Counted from the stretch's first letter, positions 50,482-60,581 are shown. The stretch: 64,000 bases of DNA from Trichomonas vaginalis G3 (GCF_026262505.1 NC_067206.1:30209896-30273895); one strand, 5' to 3'. Numbers and translations: made by a program. Notes: generated by a model not told the origin, from the letters alone.

Positions 50482-51437
50482 TCGTCATTTTCAACTTCTT
50501 TAGCATATTCGTCAGGAGTTGTCTTATATTTGTTAGGAACTGTCTTTGAAAGTATACCACCTTGAACCTTAACAAGTTTGAAACGAGGTCTGACAATAGT
50601 AGTTTTATCTTCTGCTTGCAGTCTGTACATTTTGCCATGTTTGCCTAAAACTTCATAATATTCTCTTGTATACTTTCTTCTATTTTTACGAACACGAACG
50701 TGAGTACCTGTCGAGTTCCCATTGTTGTCATAGTCAATAGTATTTTCATATGGGTCGCGTTTAGGTATTTCTATTTTTACTTTGTCACCTTTCTTAAGTT
50801 TGAAGCCTGGCATTCTTTCTTGTTTGTCTCTTTTGACTAAACTATTAAATATATAGTCTTTCTCTAAGTCAGGGTTGTTTTTCATTTCTTCGGGGGAGTG
50901 GTTTCCCAAACCTTTTTGTTTACGGTTATTGTAAATATTTAAAACTTGTCTCATCTTTGCCATGGAGAAGTGTCTATATTTGTCGTCATATGACATTTCA
51001 TCTACCTCACCACCTTGTGGTTGGTTTAAGTCTCTTAAGATTTTTATACAACTGTCAATGACACCAAGAGCAGAATGGTTTTGGTCGACAATGAAATATT
51101 GGTTTACATTTTTTGAACGCAGATAGTTTTTAATATCGTCTGATTTGAAAGAACTTTCACAGTCAGATGTCAGTTTTGTTGGATGGTATTTGTCAACGAA
51201 TATTGTCAAAGCAGTTTTCACATCTAAAATATTTTTGGACCATAATGGTATGGCTTCACAGTATCTTGTGTTTTGACCAACAAATATTAGCCAGTATGGT
51301 GGTCCATCTTCTCTATATCTCGGAATGTTTTCCAAGATATCCATAAACCAAGCATTTGGTGTTGAACTAAAGATTTTTACCATGAGTGCTTTCTTTGTTG
51401 CCTTAGAAACATACGGGTCCTTGTTTGAATTCGTCAT
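50478..51437 (-). CDS. rve-type integrase, element B
   Basis: 319 residues, looks whole. Same core as the A copy: FMDILENIPRY, VGQNTRYCEAIP, LTSDCESSFKSD, HSALGVIDSCIK, and a basic SH3-like C-terminus with KLVKVQGGILSKTVP. Catalyses insertion of element ends (family knowledge). Its last codons overlap those of the fibre gene on the other strand by 4 bases; its start is 16 bases from the divergent gene at 51454. Confidence 0.88.
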   Translation of the reverse strand: MTNSNKDPYVSKATKKALMVKIFSSTPNAWFMDILENIPRYREDGPPYWLIFVGQNTRYCEAIPLWSKNILDVKTALTIFVDKYHPTKLTSDCESSFKSDDIKNYLRSKNVNQYFIVDQNHSALGVIDSCIKILRDLNQPQGGEVDEMSYDDKYRHFSMAKMRQVLNIYNNRKQKGLGNHSPEEMKNNPDLEKDYIFNSLVKRDKQERMPGFKLKKGDKVKIEIPKRDPYENTIDYDNNGNSTGTHVRVRKNRRKYTREYYEVLGKHGKMYRLQAEDKTTIVRPRFKLVKVQGGILSKTVPNKYKTTPDEYAKEVENDD

Positions 51438-51453
51438 TTTTAACCCATAAGAA

Positions 51454-51855
51454 ATGGGTTTATTTGGCGCATTAGCAGGAGTCGCATCTAGATTTTTGCC
51501 CGCAGTGGGAACACTAGCCAGAGGTGCATTTGGAATTGGAAGGAAGATTTTGAGTACATTAGGTATACTGAAAGAGAAAGCACAACCTATTATACAAACT
51601 GTACAGAAAGGTTGGGATGTAGCACGAGATGCAGCAAATCTTATTCCAAATCCTGAAACAAGAGGAAAAGTTCAAGGATGGATGGACAATGTAGGAAGAC
51701 AAGCAGGAAACTACTATAACAAAGCAAATGACTACTATAACCAAGCAGGGCACTATATGGACCAAGGTGAAAGATTCTTTAACAGAGGATATAACCATGC
51801 ACAACAGTGGGTAAACAACAACCAACCGCAACCGCCTCAAACGTGGGGAATGTAA
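51454..51855 (+). CDS. Small amphipathic virion-type protein, element B
   Basis: 133 residues, looks whole. Almost the same as the gene at 2399; ends PQPPQTWGM. Amphipathic, glycine-rich N-terminus and YYNKAND/YYNQAGH repeats. No enzymatic motif; minor virion protein inferred. Confidence 0.6.
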   Translation: MGLFGALAGVASRFLPAVGTLARGAFGIGRKILSTLGILKEKAQPIIQTVQKGWDVARDAANLIPNPETRGKVQGWMDNVGRQAGNYYNKANDYYNQAGHYMDQGERFFNRGYNHAQQWVNNNQPQPPQTWGM

Positions 51856-51874
51856 ATTTTTTTACTGAGATGAA

Positions 51875-52039
51875 ATGAACAATACAGCATTGAGACAAAT
51901 GGGCTCAAGATGGATTTGTCGGCTTCCAGCAGTTACACAACGTGTTTGTCAAGTCCTCCCTATACCTCAGGAAGTTTTAGACCGACTTAAAAAACCTCAA
52001 CAACCAGTTGAAAACAAACCAAACTAAAATTTTTTACTG
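51875..52039 (+). CDS. Small ORF between the amphipathic and charged genes, element B
   Basis: 54 codons, MNNTALRQMGSRWICRLPAV then QRVCQVLPIPQEVLDRLKK. The leader TTTTTTACTGAGATGAA before it is repeated before the next gene (52030-52046), which supports both as expressed genes. Function unknown. Confidence 0.5.
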
Positions 52040-52046
52040 AGATGAA

Positions 52047-52631
52047 ATGACCGAAGAAGTTGAAACGGTAGATTTGACACCACAAACAAAAAGTTCAGAA
52101 CCATTGTCAAAACCTGTCAAAGAACTTACAGATGAAGAGAAAAATTCAATAATAGAAAGTGTGAGGTCTGGAAATACAAACCCTAACTACAAAGTCACTT
52201 TTCATAAAAATGGAACGGCTAGTATCTCAAAAAAGAAACAGACTCTCACAAATAAAATATTGAAGTCTGAAGGAGTTTTCGAGACAACAGATGGAAAAGT
52301 TTACTTCACTGACCAACAGTTCATTATAGAACATCTCATTGACTTAGAGTCGAAATATTCTAAACTTTACAACAAACACAAAAAGTTGAAAGGAAAACAA
52401 AAACAGATGGCATATGATATTTATGAAGATGTTAACGACACTACTGTTCCAGCAAGTGAGGTAAAGTCAGAGGAACCGAAAAGTGACGAAAAACCAATAG
52501 AAGAAGGGAAGCCAAAAACTGAAGATAAACCAAAACCAAAGTTTAGTCTCCAGACTAAACCAAGCCAACCTTCATTAGCTGGTATGGGTTGGCGTCAAAG
52601 ACTTATGGCAGCCGGTGGTTATGTAAAGTAA
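52047..52631 (+). CDS. Unknown charged protein upstream of the polymerase, element B
   Basis: 194 residues, looks whole. Starts MTEEVETVDLTPQTKSS, has YKVTFHKNGTASISKKKQ, a helical core LESKYSKLYNKHKKLKGKQ, a P/E/K/D linker and the end MGWRQRLMAAGGYVK. It lies 29 bases before the polymerase-like gene. A terminal protein for protein-primed replication would be expected near here, but I see no proof. Confidence 0.5.
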   Translation: MTEEVETVDLTPQTKSSEPLSKPVKELTDEEKNSIIESVRSGNTNPNYKVTFHKNGTASISKKKQTLTNKILKSEGVFETTDGKVYFTDQQFIIEHLIDLESKYSKLYNKHKKLKGKQKQMAYDIYEDVNDTTVPASEVKSEEPKSDEKPIEEGKPKTEDKPKPKFSLQTKPSQPSLAGMGWRQRLMAAGGYVK

Positions 52632-52660
52632 AGAAAAAACATTTTTTTATTTTTATAAAA

Positions 52661-54813
52661 ATGCCCCCGTATAGAATGGATAGAAAATCTGCTAGAATAA
52701 AAGCAGAGTTAGAAAGATATGGCTGGAGAGTTTCAAAGAAGTTTAAATATAGGAAGGGAAGACCCATAAAAGTTTATGACAAATTGTCTGATCTTCGCTA
52801 CGAGATGGACTTAAAAACAGCACGCGCAAATTATCCAAACAGACTTGAGAGGTTAGAAGAAGAACGTCTTATGAACATGCCTTTCGATGTTAGTGAACCT
52901 CAAGTTGAAGGACACGACGGCTTTGCCAGATTCTACTGGAAACATAACGAACAATTGTATCCTTTGAGAAGGAAAAAAGGAAAGGGTGAAGACGCACATG
53001 CTCCCATGGAAAGAACAAGATATGCATATGAAAAGTATCGCGAGGTTAGAAGTAAAATTACTTCTGGTCGAACCTTTACAGTAAATTTTGAAGAAGGAAA
53101 GAACAAAGAAGGCTTCATGGGAGTACTTGCTGCCATACAAGACGGAAATAAGAAAGGATACAATCTCAGACTAACCGTAACAGATTTAGATGGTCATATA
53201 TACTACTCACATGGCAATGTCGCAACAGCCGCAATGCTTCTTGACGCTTTCAAGACTACAAAGAGAGAACAAATGTTTGACTCCGACTCAGATATTTTGA
53301 ATGCAATTGAAGGGATTGCAAGCGTGAAGTTCGAATGGTACCAACCTAACCCTCAAGCAGTCAGACAATATGCTGGGTATTTCCCGTTCAGAAATAAGTC
53401 TGACATTGACTTGACAAGGTATGGAATTTACAATTCAATTGAAAAAATTGTCAATGAACCTTGTATTCTTACATGTCTCAGGAACTCTGGTCTTGTTACA
53501 GATGAGAAGATGAAGTATCTTGAGTCATGTGTGAAAACAAGGTACATTCTTAGAAGTCAATTGTCAAAGATTGCACCGTTGGCAAATGTCAATATCCGAG
53601 TCAACATACCTACAGCTAAAGGTTCTTCGCACGATGACTATGTAGTTGACTTCAAATTGCCATGGTTGAAGATTGTAATTGTCCACAACCACTTCATGTT
53701 GAACGAAAGTCTTACAAACCCATTGTTCGGAAAAGGCAAGTGCAACATTGTCAGAGCTGTTAACATTCTTTTCGAGAAAGGTTTGTTGGAACCGATTCCA
53801 GATGACAAGCTGACAGAAACTTTTGTACCAAAAGACGAAACAAACTTTTCATTGTTAGCAAGACCAAAAGTTGTTCCAGACAAAGTTCTAGCACAAAAGA
53901 AGTACACAGTTCCACAAGGAGTTGGATTGTTCGGATACCAACCTGAACCAGAAGAACTTCCAATGAGTTGCAAGAACTTCAAGATGCTATAAACAAACTT
54001 CCATTGAGACATCCAATTGACGTCAAATTGTATTGGAGAGCATCAGAGTTAGGTCAGAAGGTTTTATATGAAACAGGTTGCTTTGACGATGTTTATGAGA
54101 TAACAGGAGAAGTTTCTCAGAAGATAAGAGACTCACTTGAATTTCCACGAACCGGACCCATTGGATGCGACAAGTTCGACTCATACGAAAAAATATACTA
54201 TGTCGACCTTAACGCTGCGTACATGAGGTTCGTCCAATATATCCCGACTGGAATTCCAAACGAAAATGGTGAGTTCCCGGGAAGGAACTATACAGTTGGA
54301 AAAGTCATACAACAACTATATGATATTAGGAAAGCTTCAAACCCCAAACTTGCAATGACACTCAAATTGCTTATGAATTCGACATGGGGATATTCCATTA
54401 AAAAACCTCAAAAGATGAAGAGTAAACACTATGAGAAGGTCGACAACTTTGTTGAAAGGTTCTCCCCTTTTGTTTTAAAGTACGAGTTCACCGAAGGTCA
54501 AGGTGGCTTAGTAACCACAGTAAAACCTATTGTCGAACATTGGTCATATCCTCAGTTCGCAAAAGCAGTCCTCGACAACTACAACAAATTCTTCTCCGAG
54601 GTCAAATCGAAAGTTGTGGTATACTATGAGAACATTGACGCACTCATGACGAACGAAGAAGGCTATAACAAACTCATTGAAATGGGTTTAGTCGGTGAGA
54701 AAATGGGCTGTTTTAAGCTAGACAAGGTATTTTCCGAAGTTCATGTAATATCCAAGCGTAAGTACTGGGGTGTGCTTGAAGACGGCACAGAAATAAAACA
54801 TTGCATGAAATAA
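52661..54813 (+). pseudogene. Compact DNA polymerase B-like protein, element B
   Basis: Sister of the gene at 3604, about 717 residues. The start MPPYRMDRKSARIK was chosen because it follows the AT-rich leader and matches A. Basic N-terminal region without recognised exonuclease motifs; palm-type motifs YYVDLNAAYMRF, LKLLMNSTWGYS and YYENIDALMT. Broken, about one break. Confidence 0.65.
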
Positions 54814-54869
54814 AAAATGGCATACCATTTTAAAACGTTTTTAAAACAGTATATTTTTACATATATAAA

Positions 54870-55730
54870 ATGCTTCAGGTTGAAAAACAAAGAACAAAAG
54901 TAGCAGATACAAAACCGTTAGACTATATCTTTACAAACGCTGGCAGGAATATATCAGATGAAGAAATTTCATCCGGAGCATATAGATTTAACTATCCAAT
55001 TCGTTGGCTTCAAAGTCCTTCAGATGCAAAGGCAATAGGATTTAGAAGAGTTTTGTTTTCAAATAGAACTAACGCGTTTATGTTTGCAGTATATTTTCAC
55101 GGTCAGTACAAAGGTTCTGATGGTCTAATAGAAAAATTTGATGAAATGAAAATCTTTACAATTCGTTCAGACGAAAGTCTTGAAAAAACTCTAAATGACT
55201 TTCAAACTCAAATGAACAAATACTACTGGGAATTTCAAGAAAAATACCACTCTTTACTAAATGGAACATACTATCTGAAGCTAGAATACGACAAGATGAA
55301 CTCCACAGTTTCATTTCAAAAGATTGAAATTAACCCTCCAAGAGATACAGAGTTTTTATATTGGGGAGTAGACAAACGTTCTTGGGCACAATTTCTTCGG
55401 TTACTAAACCAGAACGAACCATTACCACCTGACGGTCCATTTAAATTTATACTTCCACCAACAGATTTGACAGTTTATAGAAACGTGTTCGACCCTCAAA
55501 ATGTCATGTGTCATGCAAGTTTCAGTTCAAGCAACAACAGTTTTCTTTGTATCGGTAAGGACTTTTATGACTTTGCTTCTAAATTCTACGAACCACCTAG
55601 TAACAGTTTCTCTGACTTTCAAGTCTGGTTCACAACAAACGGTGTGCAGCATATTATACCTTTGTACTATGACTTTTATCTCGAATTGTCTTTCATATAC
55701 AACTACGGAAAAGTGCTGAAAAAGTATTGA
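54870..55730 (+). CDS. Structural-type protein, element B
   Basis: 286 residues, looks whole, nearly the same as the gene at 5812 and paralogous to that at 48341. Beta-rich, no enzymatic motif. Its stop codon is followed at once by the palindrome AAAATATATTTT, beyond which the A and B copies differ completely. Confidence 0.6.
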   Translation: MLQVEKQRTKVADTKPLDYIFTNAGRNISDEEISSGAYRFNYPIRWLQSPSDAKAIGFRRVLFSNRTNAFMFAVYFHGQYKGSDGLIEKFDEMKIFTIRSDESLEKTLNDFQTQMNKYYWEFQEKYHSLLNGTYYLKLEYDKMNSTVSFQKIEINPPRDTEFLYWGVDKRSWAQFLRLLNQNEPLPPDGPFKFILPPTDLTVYRNVFDPQNVMCHASFSSSNNSFLCIGKDFYDFASKFYEPPSNSFSDFQVWFTTNGVQHIIPLYYDFYLELSFIYNYGKVLKKY

Positions 55731-55948
55731 AAAATATATTTTAGGCGAACCAGGTCCCTCGGTCCCTCGGTCCCTCGGTCAACTAACATCTTTTTGAAAA
55801 TGGTGACAACATGACATTTTGACAACAACACAGGAAATAGATTTCTTCGTCAATGTTTTGTCAAGACTTTCATCGTCAATGAGCGTAAATCAGACAAAAA
55901 TATATTTTAGTTTTTTTAAAAAAATATTTTTTATTTTATTGTAAGAAC
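55731..55948. repeat. Left bookend module of the 55949 gene, element B
   Basis: Starts and ends with AAAATATATTTT (55731, 55897). Inside: three GTCCCTCGG units, GACAACATGACATTTTGAC-AACAACACAGG, and CATCGTCAATGAGCGTAAAT. It is the inverse of 56857-57035. The AT-rich leader TTATTTTATTGTAAGAAC then precedes the gene. A has a different module here. Confidence 0.8.
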
Positions 55949-56845
55949 ATGTCAGCAACAACAGCACCAAACTCGTTAGTCATGAACCCAACTTCAATGT
56001 TAGTAGAGATGAAAAGCTTCATTCCTTCTTCATATACTTTCGAAACAGAAATCCAGAAGATAAAGCAAGAACTTCTCCAAGGAGATTTAGACTGTAGTGC
56101 GAAAGATGAAACAAATGAACAGTATCTTTATGAAATGCAGGACCTGGTGGAACATCTACCTAAAATTCCTGAAATACAACAACAAAAGCTTACTATTCCA
56201 GAATTCGATGAAATAGAAGTGAAACCAACTGACTCAGTAGAAATAAAGAAGTTCATACGTAAGGTAAACTATGAGTTTCTTGGATTTCATTGCAACCACA
56301 AAGACTGCGATATGGTATATTTCATTGACATATACAAATCTGGGGAGTTTAAGACCTACGACAACTTTGTTTCGTTAGTTGCAAAATGTGTATGGCAGAT
56401 AAGAGATAAAGATAGAAGAGGTAAGGTATGGAACCAACAGATAAAACCAGCAGCCTTTGAGTTAAAGAAAACCATTTACGCCTTACTTGTTTTAGCAGGT
56501 AAGGTTTCAGAATATAATGCAAAAATGAACCCACAATGTTCAAAATGTAAAGCAGCAATGAAGAAATATAACTACTCCGTCAAAGAGATAGAACGTATGC
56601 GAAAAGACTATACTGACTTAAAGAAAGAAGCAGAGAAACCAGCAGAAGATAAAATGGACATGTTGACATTTCTGAACAAAAACTATCCAACTGCTAACGA
56701 TTTCCTTCTTTCAGATGTCAAGAAGAAATATAAAGAAACTTTCGGTATCGTTAAAACTTTTGATATCCTTCGTGAAGAAATAGAAGCTACAAAACTGTTT
56801 AAAGTCATGAACCATCACAACATATACCATGTAAAGCGCTTGTAA
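55949..56845 (+). CDS. Unknown CxxC and coiled-coil protein, element B
   Basis: 298 residues, looks whole; sister of the gene at 8274. The two copies differ more than most neighbours: the centre reads HKDCDMVYFIDIYKSGEF here, and the end reads FKVMNHHNIYHVKRL. Contains CSKCKAAMKKYNYS and a coiled coil. Bracketed by inverted modules of another type than in A. Confidence 0.6.
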   Translation: MSATTAPNSLVMNPTSMLVEMKSFIPSSYTFETEIQKIKQELLQGDLDCSAKDETNEQYLYEMQDLVEHLPKIPEIQQQKLTIPEFDEIEVKPTDSVEIKKFIRKVNYEFLGFHCNHKDCDMVYFIDIYKSGEFKTYDNFVSLVAKCVWQIRDKDRRGKVWNQQIKPAAFELKKTIYALLVLAGKVSEYNAKMNPQCSKCKAAMKKYNYSVKEIERMRKDYTDLKKEAEKPAEDKMDMLTFLNKNYPTANDFLLSDVKKKYKETFGIVKTFDILREEIEATKLFKVMNHHNIYHVKRL

Positions 56846-57048
56846 ATAGTTATGGTAGAAATATATTTTTGTCTGATTTACGCTCATTGACGATGAAATC
56901 TTAACAAAAAATATACGAAGAAGTCTATTTCCTGGACTGTTGTCAAAATGTCATGTTGTCTCATTTTTTCAGAGAAGTTCATTTGACCGAGGGACCGAGG
57001 GACCGAGGGACCTGGTGAGATCTAAAATATATTTTGGCTGAAAAAAAT
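56846..57048. repeat. Right bookend module of the 55949 gene, element B
   Basis: Inverse of 55731-55908: GAAATATATTTT (56858), TACGCTCATTGACGATG, TGTTGTCAAAATGTCATGTTG, three GACCGAGGG units and AAAATATATTTT (57024-57035). With the left module it frames a single gene. Confidence 0.8.
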
Positions 57049-57560
57049 GACCAAATTTCATGATATAACTGTATTTTTTGACGAAGAGAACTTTTGCACT
57101 TCGTAAAAAAAATCCCTGAAATCGTGAAAAAATGACCAAATTTCATGATATAACTGTATTTTTTTGACGAAGAGAACTTTTACACTTCGTAAAAAAAATC
57201 CCTGAAATCGTGAAAAAAATGACCAAATTTCATGATATAACTGTATTTTTTTGACGAAGTGAACTTTGACACTTCGTAAAAAAACTCTATGAAATCGTGA
57301 AAAATGACCAAATTTCATGATATAACTGTATTTTTTTGACGAAGTGAACTTTGACACTTCGTAAAAAAACTCTATGAAATCGTGAAAAAAATGACCAAAT
57401 TTCATGATATAACTGTATTTTTTTGACGAAGTGAACTTTGACACTTCGTAAAAAAACTCTATGAAATCGTGAAAAATGACCAAATTTCATGATATAACTG
57501 TATTTTTTTTACCAAGTGAACTTTGACACTTCGTAAAAAAACTCATGAAAATCGTGAAAT
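57049..57560. repeat. Six-unit 85-87-bp hairpin array, element B
   Basis: Unit starts at 57049, 57134, 57221, 57306, 57393 and 57478. Each holds GACCAAATTTCATGATATAA and a hairpin ACGAAGTG-8 nt-CACTTCGT (shortened stem in the first two units), then a constant CTCTATGAAATCGTGAAAA. A has about one unit (9269-9350). Confidence 0.9.
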
Positions 57561-57860
57561 TTCTCTAGACCGACTTTTCTCGGTCTTGCATAAAACTCAT
57601 GAAAATCGTAAAAAAACTCTATGAAAATCGTGAAAAAATGCGACCGGTAGAAAACCGCGGAACGCCTAAAACTCATGAAAATCGTAAAAAAACTCTATGA
57701 AAATCGTGAAAAAATGCGAGTACGTTAAAAACCGTAGTCGCCTAAAACTCATGAAATCGTAAAAAAAACACATGAAAATCGTGAAAAAATGCGAGCAGGG
57801 AAAAAAACCTGGTCGCCAAAACTCTATGAAAATCGTAAAAAAAATCCCTGAAATCATATC
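57561..57860. repeat. Array of hairpins with changing stems, element B
   Basis: Four hairpins separated by the constant AAAACTCATGAAAATCGTAA / CTCTATGAAAATCGTGAAAA: 57567-57586 (AGACCGA/TCGGTCT), 57640-57665 (inner CGGT/ACCG), 57716-57741 (GCGA-g-TACG/CGTA-g-TCGC) and 57791-57816 (GCGA-g-CAGG/CCTG-g-TCGC). Pairing is kept while the bases change. No coding. Confidence 0.85.
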
Positions 57861-57941
57861 TTTTATACAAGATAGAAAAAATAAAATTAACGCTAGTTTT
57901 TTTAAAATATTTTTTTTTTATTTTGTATGTAAAGACAGGAA

Positions 57942-58553
57942 ATGACAAGCACTGAGTTTGAAACAGTTAAAAAGATAGACAATGAGACCAAGGTGGTTAG
58001 AATAGGTGATTTAAACGTAAGATACTCAAAGAAATACAAAAAATATTCTTTGTCAGACATTTTAACACCATCTGGAAAGAGAGCAAAGGACTGGGTTAAA
58101 AATGCTTCATCTCAGAAAATTTTGACAAGAAATCCTGAGCTTTTGATATCGGTAAGATTTCATGGAACTACAACATATCTCATCGACAAAAGTCTTATAC
58201 CACTAGTTTTGTTATGGATTGACCCAGTTGTTGGATATAATTTCATAACATATGGTTCATTCGATACAGAACGTTGCAGTGAGGGCTTACTTTACATCGT
58301 TCAGAAACCGAAGGACTTCAATACAAAGAGATATAAGATAGGAAGAACATTTAATATAAGTAGTAGATATGACTCTACAGTCAATAGAGTTAAGGTTGTG
58401 TTTGTGAATGATATGAGAGCTGCTGAAACAGAACTGCTTGAAGTTTTTGAGAAAAGGTATGGTGCTCCCACGAAAGGTAAAGAAACGTTTGAAGTAGATG
58501 AGATAGATAGTGCTATAAAATTATTTGACGAAGTTGCTGAAAAATACATGTAA
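57942..58553 (+). CDS. KilA-N plus T5orf172-type protein, element B
   Basis: 203 residues, looks whole, with only a few residue differences from 9741-10352. KilA-N-like N-terminal half and T5orf172/GIY-YIG-like second half (GLLYIVQKP, YKIGRTFNISSRY, AETELLEVFEKRYG). One of the best kept genes between copies. DNA-binding regulator or nicking protein by family. Confidence 0.75.
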   Translation: MTSTEFETVKKIDNETKVVRIGDLNVRYSKKYKKYSLSDILTPSGKRAKDWVKNASSQKILTRNPELLISVRFHGTTTYLIDKSLIPLVLLWIDPVVGYNFITYGSFDTERCSEGLLYIVQKPKDFNTKRYKIGRTFNISSRYDSTVNRVKVVFVNDMRAAETELLEVFEKRYGAPTKGKETFEVDEIDSAIKLFDEVAEKYM

Positions 58554-59113
58554 AGCGTTTATTTTTCAAGCTTGACACCAAAGATGGCTCATGTAGCTCT
58601 ATAAGGTAAATTGTCTTGTCAAATCCTTCTGGCATTCCGAGTCCTTCCTTCTGGCATTCCGAGTCCTTCTGGCATTCCGAGTCCTTCCTTCCGACAGGAA
58701 AAGTCCTTCCTTCCTTCAGGAAAAGTCCTTCCTTCCTTCAGGAAAAGTCCTTCCTTCCTTCAGGAAAAGTCCTTCCTTCCGACAGGAAAAGTTTTTCTTT
58801 CCTTCAGGAAAAGTTTTTCTTTCCTTCAGGAAAAATTTTTCTTTCCTTCAGGAAAAATTTTTCTTTCCTTCAGGAAAAATTTTTCTTGTTGTCCGTCCGT
58901 AAACCATTCAAATTTTCGAAAATTGAGAACTTTTTGGCCGGCCTTCAGGAAAAATTTTTCTTTCCTTCAGGAAAAATTTTTCTTTCCGACAGGAAAAGTT
59001 TTTCTTTCCGACAGGAAAAGTTTTTCTTTCCGACAGGAAAAGTCCTTCCTTCCGACAGGAAAAGTCCTTCCTTCCAACTGGAAGAACTCTTCCTTCCGAC
59101 AGGACACAAACGA
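58554..59113. repeat. 22-bp minisatellite, element B
   Basis: Same position as in A, same 22-bp period, but with more CTTCAGGAAAA-type units and a different order. Two blocks (about 58626-58890 and 58944-59100) are split by the same unique stretch, which shows that the split predates the A-B separation. Confidence 0.85.
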
Positions 59114-59260
59114 ATGTCCGACGTACCACCAACCGAGTCCATTCCAAAGCCAGAAGAACCGACAGCCCCAGCACCACAACAGACTAAGACTCAAACACTT
59201 ACATTTTTTACGCTTGACTTTTTACAATTTGAACTTTGTTTGCGTAGATGTGAATTCTGA
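59114..59260 (+). CDS. Small proline-rich ORF, element B
   Basis: 48 codons: MSDVPPTESIPKPEEPTAPA then PQQTKTQTLTF. Its start codon lies in ACAAACGAATGTCCGACG, the core of the 26-bp repeat at 6763 in A. It overlaps the ATPase 3' end by 53 bases. May be a remnant. Confidence 0.35.
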   Translation: MSDVPPTESIPKPEEPTAPAPQQTKTQTLTFFTLDFLQFELCLRRCEF

Positions 59261-60082
59261 AAGAAGTATGAGGGTCTTGTATGACTTTGTACTTCTCCCA
59301 TAGTTCATGTCTGTCAAACTTACCTGCCATGGACTCTTTCATAAGTTCCATGAAATCGTCTTCGGACAATCCGGGGAAAAGTATGATATCAGTAAGTATT
59401 CTCTTTACATCCTTACTTAAACTCTTTGCTGTCTGTACACAAATGACAACTGAAATGTTAAAGTGTCTGAGCTTCTTAAGAATTCGACACATGTCTTGTT
59501 CTCTGTTCTTTAACAAAGGATGAGAAGCAAAGTCATCTAAGATAAGAAGACATCTGTGAGGGTAAGTCTTCCAATCGTAAGATTGCAATTTCTTCGAAAT
59601 GTATTCTATCTCTTTCTGTTTGTTTCTGAAGTGTTTCTTCTCTAATATTCTCTGCATTTCCTCATTTGGGTCTTTAAACTTAGAATTGACATACTCATTT
59701 ATAGCATTGTACTTCAAAACTCTTCTTTGGTACTTCTTTATCCAATCTAACAACTCAGTATCTTTTATACATACTAACTTAGACTTTTTTATAATATCTT
59801 TGAACGAATTGACGGTTTGGTCAAATTGACCAGAAGTACTACAAATGACTACTAACTCATAGAATGGGTTCTTCTCATCTAGTTCTTGTTGTTGTGCAGC
59901 CATTTTAAGATAAGTGAAAGTCTTACCCGACCCAGGTGGTGCGATTAGACCTGTTATACCATTCTGAGCAAATAGGAACTTGTCATGTATGGGTTTTATC
60001 TGAGCATTTTCAACTTCCTCTTGTTCTTGTTTAAAACATTCTCAAATTTTTTGTCAATGTCAGCAAACTTTTTTTCTAACAT
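59208..60082 (-). pseudogene. A32-type packaging ATPase, element B
   Basis: P-loop APPGSGKT near 59930, Walker B CLLILDDFA, then NISVVICVQTAKSL and FPGLSEDDFMELM. Packs element DNA into capsids (family knowledge). Relatives: element C ATPase at 29662. Divergent from the gene at 60119 with 36 bases between starts. Broken, about one break. Confidence 0.85.
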
Positions 60083-60118
60083 ATTTTTAGAAAAATTAAA
60101 ATTTTTATCTTTTAGGAA

Positions 60119-60565
60119 ATGTCTAGCGATTTCGCTATCTATATTCGAGACAAGCTTTTCGACAGCAAAACATCTGTCGACCATAAAATCTTACATAGTG
60201 TAAACAAGAAAGGTGAATTTGTTCTAAAGTTCTGTTTCTGGGAATATGACAAGAACCATAAAACCTTAAGCAGAGAAGTCTTAAAATTTGTCAATGACAG
60301 ACTTGTTGACAGAGATGACGCCTCTTGGAGAGATGAAGTCCAACAAAACTTCTTAGAATGCAAAGAAGACACATGCGCTGTTCTTGAAAATGAAATAGAA
60401 AACAGAATAGAAGAGCTATTAAAGGACAAAGAACTTTTACAAAAATATGGTTCTGAGAAGTTTGACATAACTCCACCAGAGAAGAAGAAGAGAGAAAAGA
60501 AAGAAAAGAAAGTAGAAGAAGAGAAGAAAGAACCAGAGCCAGAGAAAAAGAAATTTGACATGTAA
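60119..60565 (+). CDS. Unknown charged protein, element B
   Basis: 148 residues, looks whole. MSSDFAIYIRDKLFD start, VLKFCFWEYDKNHKTL, coiled region IENRIEELLKDKELLQ and a long alternating E/K tail. It shares a short divergent promoter (TTTAGAAAAATTAAAATTTT) with the ATPase. No family recognised. Confidence 0.55.
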   Translation: MSSDFAIYIRDKLFDSKTSVDHKILHSVNKKGEFVLKFCFWEYDKNHKTLSREVLKFVNDRLVDRDDASWRDEVQQNFLECKEDTCAVLENEIENRIEELLKDKELLQKYGSEKFDITPPEKKKREKKEKKVEEEKKEPEPEKKKFDM

Positions 60566-60581
60566 AAATAAAATTTTATTT

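Noticed and set aside
57058-57490. Minus-strand frames with repeated FHDFIEFFYEVSKF
   Set aside because: A by-product of the 85-bp hairpin array, not conserved in A.
58626-59100. CRISPR-like array
   Set aside because: Units are contiguous 22-bp repeats without unique spacers, in a eukaryotic element; a minisatellite.
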